From: an uncultured Prevotella sp.
GTDB taxonomy: Bacteria; Bacteroidota; Bacteroidia; Bacteroidales; Bacteroidaceae
Reading direction: 5' to 3'
Length of the DNA: 64,000 bases
NCBI GenBank assembly: GCA_900315525.1
Contig: OMZO01000002.1
Location: 124,001-188,000, forward strand
Below, one piece after another: positions 37,501 to 46,850 of this stretch (position 1 is its first letter; each line of letters starts with the position of its first letter). A model generated the notes under the pieces. The model saw only the letters and a program-made list of their open reading frames with translations, was not told where the DNA came from and made no database searches. Both the position numbers and the translations under genes were made by a program.

Positions 37501-38998
37501 TTTCACTGACTTCTCCGTTCAGTTGTGCCGACAGGTTGGGATCGTCGATGCTGAAAAGGCCTGAGATGATCCCTTTGTCGTAAAGCCCGTCAAGATTGAT
37601 GTTACTATAGGAATAGTTATTGTAGTCCAGTTGTTTGATAGTTCCGTTGACCTTGATCTCAGGTTTCTGTGGCGACTGTCGCCATAGACCTTCTGTCTTC
37701 AATTGTGTGGAGAGCATGCCAAGCTGCTGGTTGTTGAGCACTTGCCCAAGGTTGAAGTTCTTTGTGACTATGTCTCCCTGAAAGCGCTGGCTTTTGTTCA
37801 TGCCGAACTGTATGTCGAGGTCGCCGATGCCGCTCTGCACATGGCTCTTGAGGCTGGTCTCTCCAAGTCTGTTGTGGTCGAAAAGACCCGTTAGCTGCAG
37901 GTTGCCGATGCGTTTCAGTTCATCAGGCAGTTTGAAAGTCTTCGAGAGAAAGTCCAGGCTTGCCTCACTAAGGATGAGGTGTTGTACGTTGAGATGCCAT
38001 GCAGGCTGTTGTTGCCAGTTTGCCATCCAACCTTCCATGCTGATGTCGATATCCTTTTCTTTGGTGGCTATCAGTAGCTCTGGAATGTTCACTTGCTCAT
38101 CAGTGCCGTTGAAGTTGGCTGTCAGCGAAATCCCTCTCTGGAAATTCTTGAGTGCAGGTTCAAAACTCCTTAGGTCTGAAGGTGTTATGATGGCGTCTTT
38201 GATTGATCCATAGAACCTCAGTGTTCCTGCGATGAGCCCTTTCTTGTCCAGGCTATAGTAGGCTTTCAGTGAGTCAAGTCTTAGGTCAGAGCTGGGCATT
38301 TGCAGGATGAAGTCCGACAGTGTGGATTGGTTTCTCCCAGCTGCCAGCCGGAAACTCAGGCGGTTGATGTCTAATCCGGAATTCTCGTGGAGCGAGAGAC
38401 GCTTCACGTTGATATGCAGCGAGTCGTCAGTCAGTGCCTTTAGGTTGATATGTCCGCTGATACTGCTGAACCGCAGATGATGAGGATTCAGTTGTTGGTT
38501 GGTTCTCGCCACGTCCAGTCTGTCGTATATGACTCCAGAGCGTCGGATGATGAGCGAGTTGATTCTCAGGTCGAGTGGGGTATGGCTGGTGGTATCTTTC
38601 GAGGCTAGTGAGTCGATGACGAACTGAAAGTTCGTTGGTGTCTCCGCATTCTTTTGGTAGAGCCTGGCGTTGGCGCCGAAGAGCTGAGCTGATGAGATGG
38701 AGATCCTGCCGTTAGCCAGCGACAGATAGTCGATTTTCACGGCCATGCGAGATACGGTGAGCATCAGTTTCTTTTGCTGGTCATAAATATTGATGTCGTC
38801 GATGATAATTCGGTCGAGGAATCCGAGGTCGACCCGCCCCACGCTTACTTTTGTGCCTAGCTTATCTCCCAGCAGTTCAGAGACCTTGTTGCCTGCAAAC
38901 TGCTGAACGCTTGGCAGTCGGAGAATGGCTGCCGATAGTAAGTTCACGGCGATGACTGTCCAGATGACGATGCTGATGAATCGTTTTAGTATCTTCAC
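34562..38998 (-). CDS. tamB: Translocation and assembly module protein TamB
   Basis: 1478 residues if the GTG at 38998 is used; the upstream TTG codons lie in the promoter. One N-terminal membrane anchor (about 5-25, FISIVIWTVIAVNLLSAAIL) is followed by a very long beta-taco/AsmA-like body of repeating polar strands and, at about 1100-1440, the conserved TamB C-terminal domain (DNINLTGNLVVDGEATV earlier, then GEGSIRATFHNKGAFNMFGTY and FNRGGTIVFGGDPY). It bridges inner and outer membranes and moves phospholipids or helps assemble outer-membrane proteins. Length is typical for Bacteroidetes. No TamA/BamA paralogue is adjacent. Confidence 0.9.
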   Translation of the reverse strand: MKILKRFISIVIWTVIAVNLLSAAILRLPSVQQFAGNKVSELLGDKLGTKVSVGRVDLGFLDRIIIDDINIYDQQKKLMLTVSRMAVKIDYLSLANGRISISSAQLFGANARLYQKNAETPTNFQFVIDSLASKDTTSHTPLDLRINSLIIRRSGVIYDRLDVARTNQQLNPHHLRFSSISGHINLKALTDDSLHINVKRLSLHENSGLDINRLSFRLAAGRNQSTLSDFILQMPSSDLRLDSLKAYYSLDKKGLIAGTLRFYGSIKDAIITPSDLRSFEPALKNFQRGISLTANFNGTDEQVNIPELLIATKEKDIDISMEGWMANWQQQPAWHLNVQHLILSEASLDFLSKTFKLPDELKRIGNLQLTGLFDHNRLGETSLKSHVQSGIGDLDIQFGMNKSQRFQGDIVTKNFNLGQVLNNQQLGMLSTQLKTEGLWRQSPQKPEIKVNGTIKQLDYNNYSYSNINLDGLYDKGIISGLFSIDDPNLSAQLNGEVSEIVFTPSAGKPGTIKLQGGIGHFSPEATHLSHTFGSSVFSADIDADIIMSKLEDAEGSMRVSNFTMTATEEHPAYKLDNFSLSSGFSEGIHFISLKSDFADAELKGHFNYQTLAQSFVNLIGSRLPTLPGLPPIKKGPDNNFSLRLLMSKTDWLQRFFGINLKLQQPLNLTARLNDQTDDLALTGDLPSFAYNDAWYKNADIEISSPGDSLNCKASILKLMDDGQRMSISLNAQAASNNINTSLNWDNHDDEEKLSGELNTIIRLYKNLANKPEAHVRILPSHAILNNSQWDIEPSAILYSDKRLLVDEFDLHRAQQHIIIDGIASENPNDTMKVDLNEVEVDYILDLVNFHTVEFSGKATGIANVSSLFGRFAANADLRVNDFKFENGRMGTLQAKADWNQEAEQIDIHAIADDGEEAKTLINGYVSPVHETIDLEIDAQGTYLDFMHSFTKTFLSHITGHAEGDVRLAGTLDNINLTGNLVVDGEATVTALNTTYKLERDTLVMIPDEIELKHMTVLDKDGHRAYLSGGIHHEHLTNLSFDLYVDAENLLAYDFDDFGDSSFYGTVYASGNVGIHGHGNDVVIDCDVTPQKNSVFVYNAATPDAISRQEFIEWDNDEATDNQKKTDKNSSNRATETDIYINFLVNTTPDATLRLLMDKNTNDYITLNGEGSIRATFHNKGAFNMFGTYTVDHGTYGITIQNIIKKNFTFNRGGTIVFGGDPYQAALNLQAVYTVNSVSLSDLNIGNSFTNNTIRVNCLMNIGGQPAAPQVEFDLEMPTVNADEQQMVRSVINGQQEMNQQVVYLLAIGRFYNQGANNADEQKPDRTTLAMQSFLSGTLSTQINTLLNQIIKNDNWNFGANISTGNEGWHNAEYEGIISGRMFNNRLVLNGQFGYRDNATRANPSFIGDFDLQYLLYPSGNLALKVYNQTNDRYFTKSSLNTQGIGIIMKKDFNNLRDLFSSQKKKKKRTTETEKKQER

Positions 38999-39002
38999 GT
39001 GG

Positions 39003-39010
39003 CAAAAATA
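39003..39010 (-). promoter_or_regulatory. -7 element for tamB
   Basis: TATTTTTG on the minus strand, 4 bases before the GTG at 38998. It implies an almost leaderless message if that start is right. Confidence 0.5.
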
Positions 39011-39074
39011 CAACAAATTATCGGTATTTCTACATTTTTTTTAGTTTTTTGTCCGTTATCTACCCAAAATTTAG

Positions 39075-39082
39075 TAATTTTG
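39075..39082 (+). promoter_or_regulatory. -7 element for the nqr operon
   Basis: TAATTTTG, 38 bases upstream of nqrA's ATG at 39121. Confidence 0.65.
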
Positions 39083-39120
39083 CCGTCGCATCTTGCAACT
39101 ATTCAATAATTTTTAGATAA

Positions 39121-40485
39121 ATGGCAAATGTTATTAAGCTAAACAAAGGCTTGGACATCAACCTGAAAGGACGGGCTGAGGAGAAGAAGATCCAGCTGAA
39201 GTCTAATGGCAAGTACGCACTTGTTCCTGATGATTTCGAAGGTGTCACTCCGAAGGTCGTAGTCCGTGAGGGTGACAAGGTTCAGGCCGGGGATGCCTTG
39301 TTTGTCAACAAACAGTATCCTGAGGTGAAGTTTGCCTCGCCAGTAAGCGGTACGGTGAGTGCCGTTGTGCGTGGTGAACGAAGGAAGGTGCTCTGCATAA
39401 AGGTCGATGCCGATGCCCAGCAGAGCTATGTGGATTTCGGCAAGAAGGATGTCAGCAAGCTCGACGGCAAAGCCGTCATCGACGCGCTGCTCGAAGCAGG
39501 TCTCTTTGGTTACATCGACCAGTTGCCTTATGCAGTCTCGACAAATCCGTCGGTCATGCCTAAGGCGATTTTTGTATCTGCTCTGCGCGACAAGCCGCTG
39601 GCCTGTGACTTCCAGTTCGAAGCTAAGGGTCAGGAGCAGGATTTCGTAACAGGTATTCAGGCTCTCTCGAAGATTGCTAAGACTCATGTGGGTTTGGGTA
39701 TCCAGCCTGATTTCCAGACGGAGATCTGTAAGTTAGGAATTGATCAGTTTGCTGAACTGACCATCTTCGACGGCAAGTGCCCTGCAGGTAACGTCGGCGT
39801 ACAGGTGAATCATGTCGCCCCCGTGAATAAGGGCGAGGTGGTTTGGACCATCGGCGATCCTACGGTCGTGCTCTTCATTGGTCGTCTGTTCAATACGGGA
39901 AAGGTCGATCTGCGTCGTACTGTTGCCCTTTGCGGCAGTGAGGTCAAGTCGCCAGCCTATGTTGATATGCTGGTGGGCGAGGAACTCTCTACGTTGCTCT
40001 CTAACAGCTACGATGCCTCGAAGAGCGTGCGTGTCATCAACGGTAACGTGCTCACAGGTCGCCCCACTACTAAAGAAGGCTTCCTAGGTGCTCATGCTTC
40101 TGAGATTACCGTCATCCCTGAGGGTAATGATGCCGACGAGGTGCTGGGTTGGATTCTGCCGCGCTTCAAGCAGTTCTCTGTCAGCCGCAGCTATTTCTCA
40201 TGGCTTTGTGGTAATAAGTCGTATGCGCTCGATGCCCGTATCAAGGGTGGTGAGCGCCACATGATCATGAGTGGTGAGTACGACAAGGTGCTGCCAATGG
40301 ATATCTACGGTGAATACCTCATCAAGGCGATCATCTCTGGCGATATCGACCGTCAGGAGGCGCTGGGCATTTATGAGGTGAGTCCTGAGGACTTTGCGTT
40401 GGCCGAGTTTGTGGATAGCTCAAAGTTAGAGTTGCAGCGCATTGTGCGTGAAGGACTGAACATTTTACGTAAAGAAAATGCATAA
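39121..40485 (+). CDS. nqrA: Na+-translocating NADH:quinone reductase subunit A
   Basis: 454 residues, starting MANVIKLNKGLDINLKGRAEE. Soluble, lipoyl-like barrel N-terminal domain (KSNGKYALVPDDFEGVTPKV) with the family's VREGDKVQAGDALF and FASPVSGTV, as in all NqrA. It contributes to quinone binding on the cytoplasmic face. First gene of nqrABCDEF; the next gene's start overlaps its end or lies 4 bases after. Confidence 0.97.
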   Translation: MANVIKLNKGLDINLKGRAEEKKIQLKSNGKYALVPDDFEGVTPKVVVREGDKVQAGDALFVNKQYPEVKFASPVSGTVSAVVRGERRKVLCIKVDADAQQSYVDFGKKDVSKLDGKAVIDALLEAGLFGYIDQLPYAVSTNPSVMPKAIFVSALRDKPLACDFQFEAKGQEQDFVTGIQALSKIAKTHVGLGIQPDFQTEICKLGIDQFAELTIFDGKCPAGNVGVQVNHVAPVNKGEVVWTIGDPTVVLFIGRLFNTGKVDLRRTVALCGSEVKSPAYVDMLVGEELSTLLSNSYDASKSVRVINGNVLTGRPTTKEGFLGAHASEITVIPEGNDADEVLGWILPRFKQFSVSRSYFSWLCGNKSYALDARIKGGERHMIMSGEYDKVLPMDIYGEYLIKAIISGDIDRQEALGIYEVSPEDFALAEFVDSSKLELQRIVREGLNILRKENA

Positions 40486-40489
40486 AGAC

Positions 40490-41647
40490 ATGAGTGCTAT
40501 AAGAAACTTATTTAACAAGATGAGGCCAAGCTTCGAAGAGGGCGGCAAGCTGCATGCTTTCCGCAGCGTCTTCGACGGTTTTGAGACGTTTGCGCTTGTG
40601 CCTAACGATACTTCCAAGTCGGGTGTCAATATTCACGATGCCATCGACTCGAAGCGCATCATGAGTATGGTGGTCATTGCACTGATGCCTGCCATGCTGT
40701 TTGGTATGTATAATGTTGGCTACCAGAACTATCTCGCTGCAGGAACACTGGCTACGGCCTCGTTCCTCGAGATTTTCTGTTTCGGCTTCCTGGCCGTACT
40801 GCCCAAGATCCTTGTCTCTTACATCGTGGGTCTCGGCATCGAGTTTGCCTGGGCTCAGTGGAAGGGCGAGGAGATCCAGGAGGGCTATCTTGTCTCTGGT
40901 ATCATCATCCCGCTGATTATTCCCATCGGCTGTCCGCTGTGGATGCTGGCTCTGGCCTGCGCCTTCAGTGTGATTTTCTGTAAGGAGATTTTTGGCGGTA
41001 CGGGCATGAACATCTTCAACCCCGCCATTGCAGCCCGTATGTTCCTGTTCTTCGCCTATCCTTCTAAGATGACGGGCGACCAGGTGTGGGTGGCTCAGGA
41101 TTCGATCTTCGGACTGGGCAACACGTTGCCCGACGGCTTCACTGCTGCCACACCGCTCGGACAGATAGCACAGGGCGTCAATCCCGATGCTTCTATCTGC
41201 GATATGATCTGCGGCTTCATTCCTGGCTCTATCGGTGAGACCTCACTGGTTGCCATCGCCATTGGCGCCAGCATCCTGCTGCTGACGGGCATCGCCTCTT
41301 GGCGCACGATGTGCTCAGTCTTCGTCGGTGGTGCCGTGATGGCCTGCATCTTCGAGCAGACTGGCCAGTCGATGGTATGGTGGCATCATTTCATCCTCGG
41401 TGGCTTCGCCTTCGGTGCCGTATTCATGGCTACCGACCCTGTTACCTCTTGCCGCACCACCACGGGCCAGTTCATCTATGGTTTCCTGATTGGTGCGATG
41501 GCTGTGATCATCCGCGTGATGAATGCCGGCTATCCTGAGGGTATGATGCTTGCCATCTTCTTTGGTAATATGTTTGCTCCTACGATCGACCATTTCATTG
41601 TGGAGCGTAATATCTCGAAACGCTTAAAGAGAGGAGGTACCAAATGA
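40490..41647 (+). CDS. nqrB: Na+-NQR subunit B
   Basis: 385 residues from ATG 40490 (MSAIRNLFNKMRPSF, the family's usual beginning); an ATG at 40478 overlapping nqrA would add four residues. About ten membrane helices. The FMN attachment segment is at PDGFTAATPLGQ (about 220-230), where Thr carries covalent FMN. It holds riboflavin and the main Na+ channel. It overlaps nqrC by 4 bases (ATGA). Confidence 0.96.
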   Translation: MSAIRNLFNKMRPSFEEGGKLHAFRSVFDGFETFALVPNDTSKSGVNIHDAIDSKRIMSMVVIALMPAMLFGMYNVGYQNYLAAGTLATASFLEIFCFGFLAVLPKILVSYIVGLGIEFAWAQWKGEEIQEGYLVSGIIIPLIIPIGCPLWMLALACAFSVIFCKEIFGGTGMNIFNPAIAARMFLFFAYPSKMTGDQVWVAQDSIFGLGNTLPDGFTAATPLGQIAQGVNPDASICDMICGFIPGSIGETSLVAIAIGASILLLTGIASWRTMCSVFVGGAVMACIFEQTGQSMVWWHHFILGGFAFGAVFMATDPVTSCRTTTGQFIYGFLIGAMAVIIRVMNAGYPEGMMLAIFFGNMFAPTIDHFIVERNISKRLKRGGTK

Positions 41648-42261
41648 AACTGAATACAAATTCGAACTCGTACATTATTATATATAGTGCGATTCTGGTG
41701 GTCATCGTGGCCTTCCTGCTGGCATTCGTCTATCAGGCCCTGAAGCCGATGCAGGATGCTAACGTGGCCCTCGACGTGAAGAAGCAGATTCTCTATTCGC
41801 TGAATATCCGCGACCTTGACGGTGCCGAGGCTGAGGCCAAGTATGCCGAGGTGGTGAAGGAAGAGAAGGATGCCGACGGCCAGAAGCTCTACCAGTGTGA
41901 GATTGACGGTCAGCAGATTCTTGTGGCCAGCATGAAGGGCATGGGCCTCTGGGGCGGCATCAGCGGCTATATGGCTGTCAAGACCGATGGTACCGTCTAT
42001 GGTGCCTACTTCAACCACGAGAGCGAGACAGCCGGACTCGGTGCTGAAATCAAGGACTCTCAGGAGTGGCAGGAGAAGTTTATCGGCAAGAAAATCTTCG
42101 ATGAAAACGGACGCGTAGTATTGTCAGTCGTGAAGAAAGTGGAAGATCCTGCTACCCAGGTGGACTGTGTGACGGGTGCCACGCTGACTTCAAACGGTGT
42201 GGATGCTATGCTGAAGGACTGCCTGAAGAATGTTAAACCAACGAAAGCAGAGGAGGAATAG
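41644..42261 (+). CDS. nqrC: Na+-NQR subunit C
   Basis: 205 residues. One N-terminal membrane helix (about 10-32) and a periplasmic FMN-binding domain. The covalent FMN threonine lies in VTGATLTSNGV (about 180-190), the S/T-G-A-T motif. It passes electrons to NqrB. nqrD starts 3 bases after its stop. Confidence 0.96.
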   Translation: MKLNTNSNSYIIIYSAILVVIVAFLLAFVYQALKPMQDANVALDVKKQILYSLNIRDLDGAEAEAKYAEVVKEEKDADGQKLYQCEIDGQQILVASMKGMGLWGGISGYMAVKTDGTVYGAYFNHESETAGLGAEIKDSQEWQEKFIGKKIFDENGRVVLSVVKKVEDPATQVDCVTGATLTSNGVDAMLKDCLKNVKPTKAEEE

Positions 42262-42264
42262 ACT

Positions 42265-42888
42265 ATGGCATTATTCAGTAAACAAAATAAAGAGGTTTTC
42301 ACAAACCCGTTGAACGTTGATCATCCTATTCTGGGACAGGTCCTCGGTATCTGCTCGGCCCTGGCCGTGACGTCGCAGCTGAAGCCTGCCATCGTGATGG
42401 GGCTGGCCGTCACCGTGATTACCGCTTTCTCTAACGTAATCATTTCTATCATCCGCAACACCATCCCCAACCGCATCCGCATCGTAGTGCAGTTGGTCGT
42501 TGTGGCAGCTCTCGTGACTATCGTTTCCCAGATACTGAAGGCCTTCGCCTACGACGTGAGCGTGCAGCTCTCCGTCTATGTGGGTCTGATCATCACCAAC
42601 TGTATCTTGATGGGCCGCCTTGAGGCGTTCGCCATGATGAACAAGCCTTGGCCCTCGTTCCTCGACGGTGTGGGTAACGGACTCGGCTATGCCATGATTC
42701 TCGTGATCGTCGGTGCCGTTCGCGAACTGCTTGGCCGCGGCTCGTTGCTGGGCTTCCAGGTGATTCCCGATGCCTGCTACGACATGGGCTATGTGAACAA
42801 CGGTATGATGACGATGCCTGCTATGGCGCTGATTCTCGTCGGTTGTGTGATTTGGGTACATCGTGCATATTTTTATAAGGAGAAGTAA
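42265..42888 (+). CDS. nqrD: Na+-NQR subunit D
   Basis: 207 residues with six membrane helices. ICSALAVTSQLKPAIVMGLAV early and LGRGSLLGFQV later are family-typical. With NqrE it holds an iron site in the membrane core; a conserved Cys is at CSALAV (about 32) and another near TNCILMGR (about 113). Confidence 0.96.
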   Translation: MALFSKQNKEVFTNPLNVDHPILGQVLGICSALAVTSQLKPAIVMGLAVTVITAFSNVIISIIRNTIPNRIRIVVQLVVVAALVTIVSQILKAFAYDVSVQLSVYVGLIITNCILMGRLEAFAMMNKPWPSFLDGVGNGLGYAMILVIVGAVRELLGRGSLLGFQVIPDACYDMGYVNNGMMTMPAMALILVGCVIWVHRAYFYKEK

Positions 42889-42891
42889 GAT

Positions 42892-43518
42892 ATGGAACAC
42901 GCAATAAGTCTTTTATTTCGTTCGATTTTTGTCGACAATATGATTTTCGCCTTCTTCCTCGGCATGTGTTCCTACCTTGCCGTATCGAAGACCGTGAAGA
43001 CCTCTCTGGGCCTCGGACTGGCTGTGACCTTTGTGCTCACCGTCACCGTGCCCGTGAACTATCTGTTACAGACCAAGGTGCTGGGTCCCGACTGTCTTGT
43101 TGAGGGCGTTGATCTCAGCTATCTGTCGTTCATCCTCTTCATCGCCGTGATTGCCGGTATGGTGCAGTTGGTGGAGATGACGGTCGAGAAGTACTCTCCC
43201 TCGCTCTATGCTGCTCTGGGTATCTTCCTGCCGCTGATTGCTGTTAACTGTGCCATCATGGGTGCTTCGCTCTTCATGCAGCAGCGCATCCTCATGGATC
43301 CCTCCAACTCGCAGGCCATCACCAGCGTTTTTGATGCCATTATCTACGGCTTCGGCTCTGGTCTCGGCTGGGCATTGGCTATCGTGGCTATGGGTGCCAT
43401 CCGCGAGAAGATGCAGTATTCTGATGTGCCCAAGCCCTTGCAGGGCCTCGGCATCGTGTTTATCACCGTTGGCTTGATGGCTATGGCGATGATGTGTTTC
43501 TCTGGCTTAAATATTTGA
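42892..43518 (+). CDS. nqrE: Na+-NQR subunit E
   Basis: 208 residues, six membrane helices inverted relative to NqrD. It starts [20 protein letters not shown], with Cys in [12 protein letters not shown] (about 26) and in [11 protein letters not shown] (about 120), the paired iron ligands. Four bases separate it from nqrD; nqrF follows by 6 bases. Confidence 0.96.
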   Translation: MEHAISLLFRSIFVDNMIFAFFLGMCSYLAVSKTVKTSLGLGLAVTFVLTVTVPVNYLLQTKVLGPDCLVEGVDLSYLSFILFIAVIAGMVQLVEMTVEKYSPSLYAALGIFLPLIAVNCAIMGASLFMQQRILMDPSNSQAITSVFDAIIYGFGSGLGWALAIVAMGAIREKMQYSDVPKPLQGLGIVFITVGLMAMAMMCFSGLNI

Positions 43519-43524
43519 TAAGGT

Positions 43525-44672
43525 ATGGCACAGTTTATAGCAATTAGTATAGGGGTTTTCCTCTCGTTGATCACACGCTCAATGAGAACGGTGTGTTCTT
43601 GCCTTCTGCTTGTGGTGGTAAGGCCTCTTGCGGCCAGTGCAAGGTGCAGGTGCTTGAGGGTGGGGGTGAGATCCTCGACTCTGAGAAGCCTCACTTTACT
43701 CGTAAGGAAATCAAGTCTGGCTGGCGTTTGGGCTGTCAGTGTAAGGTAAAGGGCGATCTCAAGATCCACGTTGATGAGTCTATCCTTGGTGTGAAGGAGT
43801 ACGAGTGTACCGTCATCTCCAATAAGAACGTGGCTACGTTCATCAAGGAGTTCAAGGTGCAGCTCCCCGCAGGCGCCCACATGGACTTCCTGCCTGGCTC
43901 TTATGCTCAGATCAAGATTCCTGCCTTCGATTGCATCGATTACAACTCATACGACCGCGACCTGATTACGCCAGAGTACGTGCCCTCATGGGAGAAATTC
44001 AAGATGTTCGATCTGAAGTGTAAGAATCCCGAGCCCACGATTCGTGCCTATTCAATGGCCAACTATCCTGCAGAGGGCGATGTCTTTATGCTGACCGTGC
44101 GTATTGCTACGCCTCCATTCAAGCCTGATCGCAGCGGCTTCATGGATGTCAATCCTGGTATCGCCTCGTCGTATATCTTCTCGCTGAAGCCTGGTGATAA
44201 GGTGATTATGAGTGGCCCTTACGGGGATTTCCATCCTCACTTCGACACGAAAAAGGAGATGATTTGGGTAGGCGGTGGTGCTGGTATGGCTCCGCTGCGT
44301 GCACAGATCATGCACATGACCAAGACGCTCCACACGAAGGATCGCGAGATGCACTACTTCTATGGTGCCCGTGCGCTCAACGAGGTGTTCTATCTCGACG
44401 ATTTCCTCGGTCTGGAGAAGGAGTATCCCAACTTCCACTTCCATCTGGCCCTCGATCGTCCCGACCCCGCAGCCGATGCTGCTGGCGTGAAGTACACCCC
44501 GGGCTTTGTCCATCAGGTGATGCTCAACACCTATCTGAAGGACCACGAGGCTCCCGAGGATATCGAGTACTACATGTGCGGACCTGGCCCGATGTCAAAG
44601 GCCGTTGTTCAGATGCTCGACTCCCTCGGCGTAGAGCCCGAAAGCATCATGTACGATAACTTCGGCGGATGA
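43525..44672 (+). pseudogene. nqrF: Na+-NQR subunit F, disrupted by internal deletion and frameshift
   Basis: The ATG at 43525 opens the correct NqrF start, MAQFIAISIGVF, but after about 12 codons the sequence jumps to [20 protein letters not shown] in a different frame (from about 43,563). Normal NqrF has about 45-50 residues between these points: the rest of the membrane anchor and the first strands of the ferredoxin domain. Everything downstream is intact: the 2Fe-2S cysteines ([11 protein letters not shown] and GCQC), the FAD-binding RAYSMANYP and the NADH-binding GGGAGMAPLR. The long downstream frame has only a GTG (43593) or later as start, which would give a soluble 359-residue fragment starting inside the cluster motif. 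Either a true loss or an assembly error; the sequence cannot tell which. Confidence 0.88.
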
Positions 44673-44702
44673 TTCTCCGATCATTTAGTACAATATGTGA
44701 CA

Positions 44703-44730
44703 ATCCCCCGTTCAGTTTTGAGCGGGGGAT
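44703..44730 (+). terminator. Terminator of the nqr operon
   Basis: ATCCCCCG and CGGGGGAT flank TTCAGTTTTGAG, the same stem as at 32,181. A T-rich stretch follows (TATATTTTCTTTTG). Confidence 0.85.
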
Positions 44731-44759
44731 TATATTTTCTTTTGTTCATCAATATCTCA

Positions 44760-46814
44760 TTACTTGATGAGGTCGACGGAGCGCTTGAGGAAGCGGTCGA
44801 GGGCCTCACCTTTAAGCATACCGTTCTGAAGGAGTGCCAGGTCGATAAGCTGGTGGACGATAGAGTTGTCTTTCGCGTAGTCGGCGATGACGGCCTGCTT
44901 CTTGTCTTTCTGCTCTTGCACGGCTTTCTCTGCCTCAGCCTTCTGATCCTTGTCTTCCTGTGTCAGTTCGTCGTACTTCTTCTTATCCTGGGCTGAGCGG
45001 ATGGCTGCTAGACGAGCTTCCTGACCCTTGAGTTCACTCTCGATGGGCTTCAAGGCCTCGGCGGTCTTAGCCTCGCAGTCGCTGAGCACCTGCTTGACGA
45101 GCGGATGGTCGGCATTGAGTACGATATTGAAGGAGTCGGGCATCTGGCCATAGAAGTTCATGCCAGGCTGGAAGCGGCTCATCTCCTTCATACGACGCAT
45201 ATACTCGTTCTGTGTGATAATGACTGGACGGGCCTCTTCGCCGAGGGCATCTACCTGTACCATGAACTCGGCCTTGTCGAGCTTAGGTAGCTGGGTGCGG
45301 AAGACGGCTGACAGATTGTCAGACTGTGACTCGCTCAGTTCGCTCTTAGGCGCGTCGCTCTTCACAATCAGACGGTCGATGATGTCGCTGTCTACGCGGG
45401 TGAAGCGGCTCTTCTCGAACTTCTGCTCCAGTGTCTGGATGGTGGGCACGTCAAGCTGGCCGTCGAGCAGCAGCACACTGTAACCCTTGTCCTGAGCTGC
45501 CTTGATATAGCTGTACTGCTCTTCCTTATCGGTGGCGTAGAGATAGACGAGCTGTTCGTCCTTGTCCTTCTGGTTAGCCTCGATGAGGGTCTTGTATTCG
45601 TCGAAGGTGAAATATTTGCCTTCAGTATCCTTCATCAGGGCGAAGTCCTTGGCACGATCGTAGAAACCGTCTTCAGAGAGGATGCCGTAGTTGATGAAGA
45701 GCTTCAGGTCGTCCCATTTCTCCTCATACTGCTTGCGGTCTTCCTTGAAGATGGCATTCAGACGGTCGGCCACCTTCTTGGTGATGTAGGTGGAGATCTT
45801 CTTCACCTCACGGTCGCTCTGCAGATACGAGCGGCTAACGTTCAGAGGGATATCGGGAGAGTCGATAACGCCGTGAAGCAGGGTGAGGAACTCAGGTACG
45901 ATGCCCTCGACCTGATCGGTGACGAAGACCTGGTTACAATAGAGCTGGATTTTATTGCGCTGCAGCTCGATGTTCGACTTGATCTTCGGGAAGTAGAGGA
46001 TACCCGTCAGGTTGAAGGGGTAATCGACATTCAGATGAATCCAGAACAGAGGCTCGTCGCTCATGGGGTAGAGCGTACGGTAGAATGACTTGTAGTCTTC
46101 GTCCTTCAGGGTAGAAGGGGTCTTGGTCCACAGGGGCTCTACATTATTGATGATATTGTCTTCGTCGGTATCCACCTGCTTGCCGTCTTTCCACTCAGTC
46201 TTCTTGCCGAATGCCACGGGAACGGCCATGAACTTGCAGTACTTCTGGAGCAGGCCTTCGAGCTTGTATTTGTCGAGGAACTCCTTGCAGTCATCGTCGA
46301 TGTAGAGGATGATGTCCGAGCCGCGCTCTTCACGGTCGGCATCGTCGATCTCGTAGGCTGGACTGCCGTCGCAGCTCCATTTCACGGCCTTTGAGCCTTC
46401 CTTCCATGAGCGGGTGATGATTTCCACCTTCTTCGACACCATGAATGAAGAGTAGAAGCCGAGTCCGAAGTGTCCGATGATGTTGTTGGCGTTGTCCTTG
46501 TACTTCTCGAGGAAGTCTGTGACACCAGAGAAGGCAATCTGGTTGATATACTTGTCGATTTCCTCTTCGGTCATGCCGATACCGTGATCGCTGATGGTGA
46601 TGGTGCCCTTGTCAGCGTCGAAGTTGACGCGGACGGTAAGGTCGCCCAGTTCGCCCTTGAACTCGCCCTTCTCAGCGAGGGTCTTCATCTTCTGTGTGGC
46701 ATCGACGGCATTGGATACCATCTCGCGGAGGAAAATCTCGTGATCGCTATAGAGAAACTTTTTGATGACGGGGAAAATGTTCTCAGTCGTAACCCCGATG
46801 TTACCTTTTTGCAT
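44760..46814 (-). CDS. htpG: Chaperone HtpG (Hsp90)
   Basis: 684 residues. N-terminal GHKL ATPase: N box VSNAVDATQKM (about 35), ISDHGIGMTEEE (about 75) and GHFGLGFYSSFMV (about 113-125). Middle domain about 230-490 with NVSRSYLQSD (catalytic Arg region), and C-terminal dimerisation domain to 684, with a charged coiled insert at about 600-660 (KKYDELTQEDKDQKAEAEK). Cytoplasmic ATP-dependent chaperone, heat- and stress-related. Its upstream region carries a sigma-54-like element rather than the TAnnTTTG element. Confidence 0.97.
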   Translation of the reverse strand: MQKGNIGVTTENIFPVIKKFLYSDHEIFLREMVSNAVDATQKMKTLAEKGEFKGELGDLTVRVNFDADKGTITISDHGIGMTEEEIDKYINQIAFSGVTDFLEKYKDNANNIIGHFGLGFYSSFMVSKKVEIITRSWKEGSKAVKWSCDGSPAYEIDDADREERGSDIILYIDDDCKEFLDKYKLEGLLQKYCKFMAVPVAFGKKTEWKDGKQVDTDEDNIINNVEPLWTKTPSTLKDEDYKSFYRTLYPMSDEPLFWIHLNVDYPFNLTGILYFPKIKSNIELQRNKIQLYCNQVFVTDQVEGIVPEFLTLLHGVIDSPDIPLNVSRSYLQSDREVKKISTYITKKVADRLNAIFKEDRKQYEEKWDDLKLFINYGILSEDGFYDRAKDFALMKDTEGKYFTFDEYKTLIEANQKDKDEQLVYLYATDKEEQYSYIKAAQDKGYSVLLLDGQLDVPTIQTLEQKFEKSRFTRVDSDIIDRLIVKSDAPKSELSESQSDNLSAVFRTQLPKLDKAEFMVQVDALGEEARPVIITQNEYMRRMKEMSRFQPGMNFYGQMPDSFNIVLNADHPLVKQVLSDCEAKTAEALKPIESELKGQEARLAAIRSAQDKKKYDELTQEDKDQKAEAEKAVQEQKDKKQAVIADYAKDNSIVHQLIDLALLQNGMLKGEALDRFLKRSVDLIK

Positions 46815-46850
46815 AACTCTTGTTGTTTTTTAAAATCTTCTGACTTGGAG

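Noticed and set aside
43525..43749. 74-codon protein starting MAQFIAISIG as an independent gene
   Set aside because: Only the first dozen codons are nqrF; the rest is out-of-frame nqrF sequence.
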